Source: Clostridiales bacterium
GTDB taxonomy: Bacteria; Bacillota; Clostridia; Oscillospirales; CAG-272
Assembly: GCA_018370615.1 (NCBI GenBank)
Contig: JAGZAC010000028.1
Location: 1 to 11,632 of the forward strand
DNA: 11,632 bases
Reading direction: 5' to 3'
Made by a program: the position numbers and the translations under genes. The notes beneath the pieces were generated by a model. The model was not told where the DNA came from. It saw only the letters and a list, made by a program, of their open reading frames with translations, and did not search any database. Of this stretch, positions 5,702 through 11,632 are shown piece after piece; position 1 is the first letter of the stretch; each line of letters opens with the position of its first letter.

Positions 5702-7762
5702 ATGGATGAAAAAACCGCAAAGCGGGAAATTACCCGCCTGCGAAAAGAAATACGACGGCATTCCAAGCTGTATCATGAATTGGACGCGCCGGAAATTTCC
5801 GACTTTGACTACGACATGCTGTTTCGAAAGCTCCAGGAATTGGAGGCAGAGTTTCCCCAGTTGGACAGCCCATCCTCTCCTACGCACAAGGTAGGGGGAA
5901 AGGCAAGTGAGCGGCTGAAAAAAGTCACTCATACAGTGAAAATGGACTCTCTTTCAGATGTATTTTCCTTTGAAGAGCTGCGCGCTTTTCTAGAAAAAAC
6001 CCGACAGCAGCTGGCTACATCGGGCGAAGAAATTCTATTTACTGTTGAACCAAAAATCGACGGACTTTCCGTAAGCCTTACCTATGAAAATGGCGAACTT
6101 GTGCTGGGCGCCACCCGGGGAGACGGCATTGTAGGCGAAGACGTCACAGCCAACATTAAAACCATCGCCTCAATTCCCCAGAGGCTGCCGGCACCTCTTT
6201 CTCTAACGGTGCGGGGCGAGGTGTACATGCCCAAAGACGTGTTTGAAAAACTGAACGAGGAAAAGGAAGCAGCCGGCGAAAAGCTGTGGGCCAATCCCCG
6301 CAACGCGGCGGCAGGTTCTCTGCGGCAGCTGGATCCGGAGGAAACAGCAAAACGAAAGCTGGATATTTTTGTTTTCAATTTTCAATCCGGCAGCCTATAT
6401 GAAGACGGCCATGCGCCCCAGTCTCACAGGGAAACCATCGAGCGCATCCGCGCTCTCGGATTTCACACAATCGATCTTCTATGTACTACGGCAAAGGATG
6501 CGGAAATCCTTTCTGCTATTGAAGATCTCGGAAACTGCCGCGACACGCTTCCCTGCGGAATCGACGGCGCAGTAATCAAAGTAGATGCGCTGCACCAGCG
6601 CACACTGCTGGGAGAAACCAGCAGTGTGCCCAAATGGGCAGCCGCTTATAAATATCCGCCGGAAGAAAAGGCAACAAAGCTGCTGGATATTGTCGTGCAG
6701 GTAGGACGCACAGGGGTGCTCACCCCCAATGCAGTGCTGGAGCCAGTGCAGCTTGCCGGCACTACCGTCTCCAGAGCCACGCTGCACAATATCGACATTA
6801 TCCGCAAGCGGGACATTCGAATCGGAGACACTGTCGTCGTGCGCAAAGCAGGTGATATTATTCCGGAAATTATAGGAAGTATAGCAGACCGGAGAGACGG
6901 AAGCGAGCAGATTTTTCAATTTCCAGAGGTATGTCCCTCCTGCGGTGAAAAAATCGTTTACGATGGGCAGGCAGAAGACGAAAATGGAGAGATAGTCGAA
7001 AAAGAAGCCGGTGCGGCACGGTGCATCAATGCGGACTGCCCGGCACAGCTGGAACGCAGACTAATTCACTTTGCTTCCAAAGGCGCCATGGGAATCGACG
7101 GTATGGGGCCGCAAATTGTACGGCTGCTCATCGAAAACAAACTGATTCACAGCGCCGCAGATATATACAATCTCACGCCGCAGCAGCTTGCTGCACTGCC
7201 CCGAATGGGACAGCAGTCTGCTGCTAACCTTATAGCAGCAATTGAAAAATCCAAAACTGCCGGGCCGGCGCGGCTGCTGTTCGGACTGGGAATTCACCAT
7301 ATCGGCATCGCCGCATCGGAAGCAATTCTGCATACGTTTGGCAGTATTGACGCACTGTTTACGGCAGACATAGCGGCACTATGCGAAATAGAGGATGTGG
7401 GAGAAATCATGGCCCAGTCTGTAGTAGATTTTTTCTCCCTGCCCGAAACAAAGCTGCTGATCCAGCGACTTTCCAATGCTGGAGTGGTTACGCAATCTGA
7501 AGAACCGGCGCCTGTATCTGATTCCCTCGCCGGACTGACTTTTGTACTCACTGGCACGCTGCCTACCATGTCCCGAAACGAAGCCGGCGAAAAGCTGAAG
7601 CGGCTTGGTGCAAAAGTGGCAGGAAGTGTGTCCTCCAAAACCTCCTATGTGGTTGCAGGGGAAGCTGCGGGGTCCAAATTAGAGCGAGCCAGACAGCTTG
7701 GCATTCCGGTAATCAACGAGGAGCAACTGCAGCAGCTGCTCCTCGGAGAACCCATCATATAA
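5702..7762 (+). CDS. ligA: NAD(+)-dependent DNA ligase LigA
   Basis: LigA seals nicks in duplex DNA during replication and repair using NAD+. The 686-residue protein has every domain in order: Ia NAD-binding helices (1-65, with YHELDAPEISDFDYDML), adenylation domain with nucleophile Lys118 in KIDG, further motif GEVYMP (172-177), VIKVD (291-295) and WAAAYKYPP (312-320), and an OB fold with VGRTG (334-338) and HNIDII. A four-cysteine zinc finger (Cys411, 414, 441, 446) follows, then helix-hairpin-helix repeats (about 460-580) and a C-terminal BRCT domain (about 608-686). The stretch between the cysteine pairs is longer than I expect for the family, and acidic. The start is ATG 5702; an in-frame TTG at 5663 adds 13 atypical residues and has no ribosome site. 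The AAAGG site is 14 bases from the ATG, which is unusually far. Confidence 0.97.
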   Translation: MDEKTAKREITRLRKEIRRHSKLYHELDAPEISDFDYDMLFRKLQELEAEFPQLDSPSSPTHKVGGKASERLKKVTHTVKMDSLSDVFSFEELRAFLEKTRQQLATSGEEILFTVEPKIDGLSVSLTYENGELVLGATRGDGIVGEDVTANIKTIASIPQRLPAPLSLTVRGEVYMPKDVFEKLNEEKEAAGEKLWANPRNAAAGSLRQLDPEETAKRKLDIFVFNFQSGSLYEDGHAPQSHRETIERIRALGFHTIDLLCTTAKDAEILSAIEDLGNCRDTLPCGIDGAVIKVDALHQRTLLGETSSVPKWAAAYKYPPEEKATKLLDIVVQVGRTGVLTPNAVLEPVQLAGTTVSRATLHNIDIIRKRDIRIGDTVVVRKAGDIIPEIIGSIADRRDGSEQIFQFPEVCPSCGEKIVYDGQAEDENGEIVEKEAGAARCINADCPAQLERRLIHFASKGAMGIDGMGPQIVRLLIENKLIHSAADIYNLTPQQLAALPRMGQQSAANLIAAIEKSKTAGPARLLFGLGIHHIGIAASEAILHTFGSIDALFTADIAALCEIEDVGEIMAQSVVDFFSLPETKLLIQRLSNAGVVTQSEEPAPVSDSLAGLTFVLTGTLPTMSRNEAGEKLKRLGAKVAGSVSSKTSYVVAGEAAGSKLERARQLGIPVINEEQLQQLLLGEPII

Positions 7763-7809
7763 AACAATATGCACGATGATAAAAACAATGGATAAGAAAG
7801 GAAAGCATC

Positions 7810-8412
7810 ATGAAAAAGCTTTTGATACTGTTGCTCGCATTTGGCATGCTTCTGTCCATGGGTAGTTGCAGAAAAGCCCAATCAGAGACAGATGAAGACA
7901 CTGAAGAGACAGAAGTCACGGTAAAAACGAACATTGCAGATGAAGACTACGAGACAGTAACAGTCATCAGCGGCAAAGTTTTGGAAATCGGAGAAAGCTA
8001 TTCCTTCAAGCGTCTCTGGAACGATGCTGAATATCGTTCTGCAAAACCGTCCGTGGCATCCGTCGATCAAGCCGGCACTATTTCTGCAAAAAGCGCAGGT
8101 ACCGTTATGGTAATGGCAAAATCGGAAGAAGAAGAACGCTCTTCCGCCATTATTATCAGCGTACTTCCGGAGGGAGAAAGCGTAGATTCACGAGCGACCG
8201 GCCCGCAGGTGCATCAGGTGAATTCTGCCTATCAGCTACAGCCAACCATTGCCGCTACCTCCTATACGTCCAGCGATGACAGTATCGTTGAAGTAAATCA
8301 AAGCGGGCTGCTGCAGTTTCATTCTGCCGGATATGCCACTGTTACTGTTCAAGGGAACGGCGTTACAGAAATATACAGCTATATTGTGTACGATCGAGCT
8401 GTGGAAGAATGA
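7810..8412 (+). CDS. Ig-like (BIG2) domain lipoprotein of unknown role
   Basis: This is a 200-residue surface lipoprotein. The signal peptide is residues 1-19 with lipobox LSMGSC and lipidated Cys20, then an acidic Asp/Glu/Thr linker to about residue 40. Two Ig-like units follow. The first (about 45-118) has the typical BIG2 string PSVASVDQAGTISAKSAGT. The second (about 130-195) has DDSIVEVNQSGLLQFHSAG, with the same V-x-V-x-x-x-G pattern. BIG2 domains usually mediate cell-surface binding or act as spacers; no ligand can be read here. The ATG has AAGGAA 8 bases upstream and lies 47 bases after the ligA stop with no terminator between, so it is probably transcribed with ligA. In Bacilli a lipoprotein (CamS/YerH) also follows ligA, but this protein shows no resemblance to it that I can see. 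Confidence 0.85.
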   Translation: MKKLLILLLAFGMLLSMGSCRKAQSETDEDTEETEVTVKTNIADEDYETVTVISGKVLEIGESYSFKRLWNDAEYRSAKPSVASVDQAGTISAKSAGTVMVMAKSEEEERSSAIIISVLPEGESVDSRATGPQVHQVNSAYQLQPTIAATSYTSSDDSIVEVNQSGLLQFHSAGYATVTVQGNGVTEIYSYIVYDRAVEE

Positions 8413-8464
8413 TGTAGACAAAGACGGATATAACCTTTGCATGAACAATCCCCCACAAGAAAGC
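8413..8464. other. Spacer with partial copies of the adjacent element
   Basis: ACAATCCCCC at 8445-8454 repeats a string found inside the element at 8532-8541. AAGAAAGCCT at 8457-8466 imitates the element's left edge (AAGAAAAAGCCT, 8468-8479). This suggests an older fragment or a local duplication; no gene is seen. Confidence 0.35.
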
Positions 8465-8594
8465 CTTAAGAAAAAGCCTCCCCTGTGTAAGGGGAGGTGG
8501 CAGCGCAGCTGACGGAGGGGTTGTTCGTAAGACAATCCCCCTGGCTTCACTGCATGAAGCCATCCCCCTTTACACAAGGGGGACTTTTCTTGAG
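8465..8594. mobile_element. MITE-like element with imperfect terminal inverted repeats and five hairpins
   Basis: The left end (CTTAAGAAAAAGCCTCCCC...) and the reverse complement of the right end (CTCAAGAAAAGTCCCCC...) are alike over about 30 bases, marking a 130-base non-coding element. Inside are five hairpins: 8477-8497 (CCTCCCC arms), 8501-8511, 8517-8540 (GGGG-TTGT arms with one bulge), 8543-8561 (GGCTTCA arms) and 8564-8582 (perfect CCCCCTT arms). The string GGTGGCAGCGCAGCTGACGG is of a kind I recall from dispersed repeats in Oscillospiraceae genomes. It lies between convergent genes and may serve both as terminator. No transposase and no clear target duplication are visible. Confidence 0.65.
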
Positions 8595-8616
8595 AAATTT
8601 TGCGGTGCCATATCTA

Positions 8617-10713
8617 TCACTCGAAACCCTCTATTTTCCCTGCCAGATACAGACGCAGGGTGGCAACGTCTCTTACAGTGACTCTACCATCTCCAGTTAC
8701 ATCGCCAGCCAATATTTGTGTTTCTGTCAATTCTGTCCCCTCTGGCAGCTTATTTGCCAGGTACAGACGCATAGTGGAGAGATCTCTTACGGTAATTCTG
8801 CCATCCCCTGTTATATCTCCCGGCGTATACTCCGGTGTACCGCATACGGTGCATACACCGTCTACAAAAGTGTGTCCCGGTGCGGGGATAACTTCCGTAT
8901 AAGAGTGGCCGCACAGACGGCATGTGTAGGTGGCCAGACCATCTTCCATACAAGAGGCGGGATTGGTAATACTATAGTCATATTCGTGAGCACAGCTTCC
9001 TACCTTTACAGCTTGCTCCACACTTTCTCCCAAGGCTTTGCGGACAGAATAATACTCTTCTGCATCTGTAGAATAATGTACCATTCCAGTGGTGAGCTGA
9101 TCAATGAACGCATCTCCGGCACCTTCGCCCTGAAGCTCCTCCAGCATGGTGAGCATTTGAAAGTCTTCGATGCCGTCCCGCATGGCTTCCATGCGAAGGC
9201 TTCCTACAGGACCGTCAATTCCATATTTTGTACCGGGATACAGAAGAATCGACTCTCCGTGTGCATCGGGATATGCAGCGTTGGAAACATTGTTTTCATA
9301 AGGATCCGCTGTGTCTCCTAACCAGAAGTTTACGAAATTATAAAGGAAGCCTTCCACGTTGTTGTCAAACTGCTGCCAGAAGAGAATACGCTGTGCCGTA
9401 CCGTCTGTCTGCATATAGTAATTGATGTATGGGGCCTCTACATCCCAGGAAATAAACCACCATACCTTCTGACCATTTTGCTGCTTTTCTGCCATTCTTT
9501 CCTTAAAAGTGCCGTATACACTGTCCCATTTTTCCGGCTGCAGCACTTTTGCACCGGGAACGGACAGTTCTTCTTTATCCGTATAAGCAAAGGTCTTGGA
9601 GCACCACAGGTTGACAAAATCGCTGTAGTATTCAATTTGGTCGATGGTTTCTCCTTCGGCGGTAGTATAATCAATATCGTTAATATAGGTAGAAATGAAC
9701 CAGAAGGGCGCCTGGGCATAATCGGGTGCATAGGAAGACACCGCATCTGCAATTCGATCATAATGGGCTTTCAGCTCCTCCAAGTCTTCAGGTTCTGCCG
9801 CATCTACGATATTGCTGAAATAATATGCCTTGTTAAACCGTTCTTCTCCGCCTTCCCCATTAAAAACAGTGGTAAAGAGCCGGCGCATGATAGTGGTGTT
9901 GTTGTAATCATACTGAAAGGAGGTGACTCTGGGATTATCCATATAGGCAACCGCCTCCTCACGGTTCAGCGGATAAGGAAGCGTATATGCGCTGATACGA
10001 TTTTCCAGCATATAGTCGTAATACACTTTGTACAGCTCCGTATCAGATAGAGTGGTCTCACCCTGATGTGCCCTGACGAGATAGCTCTGATCCAAATTGA
10101 TGCTGGTGGCGCAAGCAGTTTCCTCAGAAAGGGCAAAATCCCATACATAGACAAATACGGTAGCCTTCTTTACTTCTTCACCGTCACTGTTATGAACGGT
10201 AAGGTCAGCGGAATACCAGCCGGCAGGCGTGTCCTCGGCTGTTTTCAGTTTGATCAGGAACGCCTGAGACATTCCGGCAGTCAAATCAAAGGCGCCATAG
10301 GCGGACAAGGGCGGGATTGCATCCGGTACCATGCCATATTCCGCACAATCATGGTAATACTGAATAAACAGCTCACTGTCAATGGTATCTCCAGCTTCAT
10401 TGGTAAAGGGAGTGATTTGGGCGGTAAGTCCGGTTCGTCCTTCCTCCGCATATAAAACAAATTGAATATTTTCTATTTCATTTTTCGCCATATAGGCAGC
10501 AAAAGTGTCCATGCCGCTGCTCTCTGTTTCAGAGCTGCGAATCTTTTTGCTGCTGTAGTCAAACCACAACGCAATGCCGCTGTCCTCATTTGCAGCCTGC
10601 ACCGGTGTATAGGAAGCAGTTGGGTCGTCTGCTGCATGTCCCACAGGAACAGCGCATAGGAACATAGAAGCGATTAGGGCAATCGTAAGGAGACATGAAA
10701 GCGGTTTTTTCAT
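8617..10713 (-). CDS. Secreted DUF4091/GH123-like protein with Cys-rich module and type I dockerin
   Basis: Residues are counted from ATG 10713 (698 residues). The signal peptide is 1-27 (cleavage at GHA/ADD). A beta-rich N-terminal part (about 45-195) is followed by a DUF4091/GH123-type catalytic-like barrel (about 200-530), recognised from KVWWFISWDVEAPYINYY, EGFLYNFVNFW, ILLYPG, GPVGSLRMEAMRDGIEDF. Next is a cysteine-rich module (574-624) with Cys574, 588, 598, 601, 621, 624 and the pattern YxCxxCG...PAPGH...CTVCG. The dockerin (632-693) has two calcium loops, DITGDGRITVRD and DVTGDGRVTVRD, each followed by a similar helix. Dockerins bind cohesins on scaffoldins, so the protein is probably part of a cell-surface or secreted complex acting on glycans. 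The expected Asp-Glu catalytic pair is not evident (see findings). A TTG two codons earlier (10719) is the other possible start, but the ATG has better spacing from AAAGGA. Confidence 0.88.
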   Translation of the reverse strand: MKKPLSCLLTIALIASMFLCAVPVGHAADDPTASYTPVQAANEDSGIALWFDYSSKKIRSSETESSGMDTFAAYMAKNEIENIQFVLYAEEGRTGLTAQITPFTNEAGDTIDSELFIQYYHDCAEYGMVPDAIPPLSAYGAFDLTAGMSQAFLIKLKTAEDTPAGWYSADLTVHNSDGEEVKKATVFVYVWDFALSEETACATSINLDQSYLVRAHQGETTLSDTELYKVYYDYMLENRISAYTLPYPLNREEAVAYMDNPRVTSFQYDYNNTTIMRRLFTTVFNGEGGEERFNKAYYFSNIVDAAEPEDLEELKAHYDRIADAVSSYAPDYAQAPFWFISTYINDIDYTTAEGETIDQIEYYSDFVNLWCSKTFAYTDKEELSVPGAKVLQPEKWDSVYGTFKERMAEKQQNGQKVWWFISWDVEAPYINYYMQTDGTAQRILFWQQFDNNVEGFLYNFVNFWLGDTADPYENNVSNAAYPDAHGESILLYPGTKYGIDGPVGSLRMEAMRDGIEDFQMLTMLEELQGEGAGDAFIDQLTTGMVHYSTDAEEYYSVRKALGESVEQAVKVGSCAHEYDYSITNPASCMEDGLATYTCRLCGHSYTEVIPAPGHTFVDGVCTVCGTPEYTPGDITGDGRITVRDLSTMRLYLANKLPEGTELTETQILAGDVTGDGRVTVRDVATLRLYLAGKIEGFE

Positions 10714-10747
10714 TTCCAAATAGTCCTTTCACAGTATTTATGTATAA

Positions 10748-10776
10748 ATTATATACAAATTATAAAATAAAGTCAA
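10748..10776 (-). promoter_or_regulatory. Promoter for the dockerin protein gene
   Basis: On the minus strand TTGACT (10776-10771), a 17-base spacer and TATAAT (10753-10748) match 11 of 12 consensus bases. The predicted start is near 10741, giving a short leader of about 28 bases with ribosome site AAAGGA. The gene is therefore expressed on its own, separate from the HAD gene upstream. No operator repeat is obvious. Confidence 0.82.
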
Positions 10777-10817
10777 CCGATTTTTTGTAAGTTATTTAAC
10801 TATACCCAATGCATTTT

Positions 10818-11465
10818 TTACGACTGCAAAATCATATGGAGCAGCTGGGGTGCGCTGTCCGCCAAACGGATGGCTCCGGCTGCTGCCAGCTCCTCACGGC
10901 TGCGGAATCCCCATGTAACAAAAATTCCGTCTACTCCCGCGTTTTTTGCAGTTTGCACGTCTACGTCCGAATCTCCTACATATAGAGGATGTCTGCAGTC
11001 CAAAAGGCGGATTGCTTCCAAAAGGGCATCGGGCGCAGGCTTGCGTGGAACCCCATCCCTGTCACCCAATGCCAGCGTGATTTTACCGGGAAAATACTTT
11101 TCTGCCAGTTTTTTGACAGCAAAATCTATTTTGTTGGAGACGATTGCAGTGGCGATACCTTGCTCCTGCAATTTTGCAAGCATTTCAAGGATTCCATCAT
11201 AAGGCCTCGTTTTATTCTCACAATTTTCTCTGTAATGCTGGGTGAAGCATTGATACACAGATTGGATTGTTTTTTCATCATTTTTGGGGGCTACGGACCG
11301 GGTAATCAACATGCGCACACCGTCACCGACAAATCTGCGCACCTCTTCTATGGTGCGGCCTGGCAGGCCAGCGGCGGAAAGAGCATAGTTGACACTGGCG
11401 GCTAAGTCCTCCAGTGTATTGAGAAGGGTTCCGTCTAAATCAAAAATAACAGCATCATAATTCAT
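10818..11465 (-). CDS. HAD-family hydrolase, phosphoglycolate phosphatase type
   Basis: This 215-residue cytoplasmic phosphatase of HAD subfamily IA shows all four motifs: motif I DLDGTL with nucleophile Asp9 and acid/base Asp11, motif II Ser110 (IVSNK), motif III Lys142 (RKPAP), and motif IV GDSDVD 164-169. The helical cap is residues 15-85, including GRTIEEVRRFVGDGVR, and AGVDGIFVTWGFRS after motif IV is typical of Gph/PhoSL-like enzymes. Those act on 2-phosphoglycolate or other small phosphoesters (or pyrophosphate in PpaX); substrate cannot be settled by sequence. ATG start, with GAAAGG 10 bases upstream. It is divergent from tadA. No clear terminator follows; a 5-bp AGTTA/TAACT hairpin lies about 25 bases downstream. 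Confidence 0.9.
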   Translation of the reverse strand: MNYDAVIFDLDGTLLNTLEDLAASVNYALSAAGLPGRTIEEVRRFVGDGVRMLITRSVAPKNDEKTIQSVYQCFTQHYRENCENKTRPYDGILEMLAKLQEQGIATAIVSNKIDFAVKKLAEKYFPGKITLALGDRDGVPRKPAPDALLEAIRLLDCRHPLYVGDSDVDVQTAKNAGVDGIFVTWGFRSREELAAAGAIRLADSAPQLLHMILQS

Positions 11466-11490
11466 TGGTTTTTTGCCTTTCTATCAGTTA

Positions 11491-11519
11491 TTGACAGGAT
11501 TTTTACAGTATTGTATACT
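11491..11519 (+). promoter_or_regulatory. Promoter for tadA
   Basis: TTGACA (11491-11496), a 17-base spacer and TATACT (11514-11519) match 11 of 12 consensus bases. The predicted start is near 11526, about 20 bases before the tadA ATG. The promoter lies in the 81-base gap between the divergent HAD and tadA genes. Confidence 0.83.
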
Positions 11520-11546
11520 AAAAAAAATTGAAAAATTGAGGCAAAT

Positions 11547-11632
11547 ATGGAAAGAGACAAAGAACGGGATCATTATTTTATGGCGGTGGCTTTGGAAGAA
11601 GCTCTGTCTTGTGCTGCGGCCGGAGAAGTCCC
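11547..11632 (+). CDS. tadA: tRNA-specific adenosine deaminase TadA, N-terminal part (runs off the window)
   Basis: ATG 11547 follows GAGG by 5 bases and opens a frame that continues to the end of the window (28 codons and two bases). The residues HYFMAVALEEALSCAAAGEVP form the first helix and turn of TadA, where family members read M..AL.EA..A...GEVPVGAV. TadA converts adenosine 34 to inosine in the tRNA-Arg(ACG) anticodon. The catalytic HAE and PCxxC zinc motifs lie beyond the window, so identity rests on the N-terminus and its position. A related guanine or cytidine deaminase is less likely. Confidence 0.85.
   Translation, partial: MERDKERDHYFMAVALEEALSCAAAGEV

Noticed and set aside
8497..9321. 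274-codon + strand frame starting in the hairpin element
   Set aside because: It runs antisense through the dockerin and Cys-rich module, which are unmistakable on the minus strand.
10777..10817. Terminator after the HAD gene
   Set aside because: The AGTTA/TAACT hairpin has only 5 A/T-rich pairs and no adjacent T tract on the minus strand.
11497..11530. Minus-strand promoter for the HAD gene overlapping the tadA promoter
   Set aside because: A TATAC/AATACT-like -10 is present, but no acceptable -35 lies at 16-18 bases. It may exist but cannot be supported.

Overview
The window looks like chromosomal DNA of a Gram-positive member of the Clostridia, most likely an Oscillospiraceae/Ruminococcaceae-type gut or fibre-associated anaerobe. 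The reasons are two lipoproteins with lipoboxes and no sign of outer-membrane genes, strong AGGAGG-type ribosome sites, frequent TTG starts, a cell-surface or secreted protein ending in a type I dockerin, and a small GC-rich hairpin element of the kind scattered in such genomes. The order is inferred; no species can be named from the sequence.

Layout, left to right. Bases 1-282 are the C-terminal end of a YihY/BrkB-type membrane protein on the + strand. It meets a long minus-strand iron-uptake locus at a bidirectional terminator (284-312). That locus, read right to left, is an AraC-family regulator (5362-4328), a terminator hairpin (4232-4204), and a tightly packed four-gene ABC importer: permease YclN-like (4126-3119), permease YclO-like (3126-2155), ATPase YclP-like (2152-1400) and substrate-binding lipoprotein YclQ/CeuE-like (1368-352). 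Gene order and sequence resemblance match the Bacillus subtilis yclNOPQ petrobactin importer, and the binding protein keeps the His, Tyr and Arg residues that bind ferric bis-catecholates in CeuE.

The 339-base gap at 5363-5701 is a divergent control region. It holds a perfect-consensus promoter for the AraC gene with a GGTTAG-N6-CTAACC inverted repeat over its start point, a second larger GTTAG...CTAAC palindrome, and an extended -10 promoter for ligA. The same GTTAG-N6-CTAAC repeat recurs just ahead of the permease operon, so one metal-sensing or siderophore-sensing regulator probably controls both transcription units.

The right half holds ligA (NAD-dependent DNA ligase) and a small Ig-like (BIG2) lipoprotein on the + strand, then a 130-base MITE-like hairpin element between convergent genes. 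On the minus strand follow a secreted DUF4091/GH123-like protein with a cysteine-rich module and a C-terminal dockerin, and a HAD phosphatase (phosphoglycolate phosphatase type). The first 28 codons of tadA run off the right edge on the + strand behind a near-consensus promoter.

No prophage, CRISPR array, tRNA or rRNA was seen, and I do not see a wholly new multi-gene system. The most interesting signals are the shared operators of the iron locus, the apparent lack of a canonical start codon at the first permease gene, and the dockerin protein whose GH123-like domain seems to lack the usual Asp-Glu pair.
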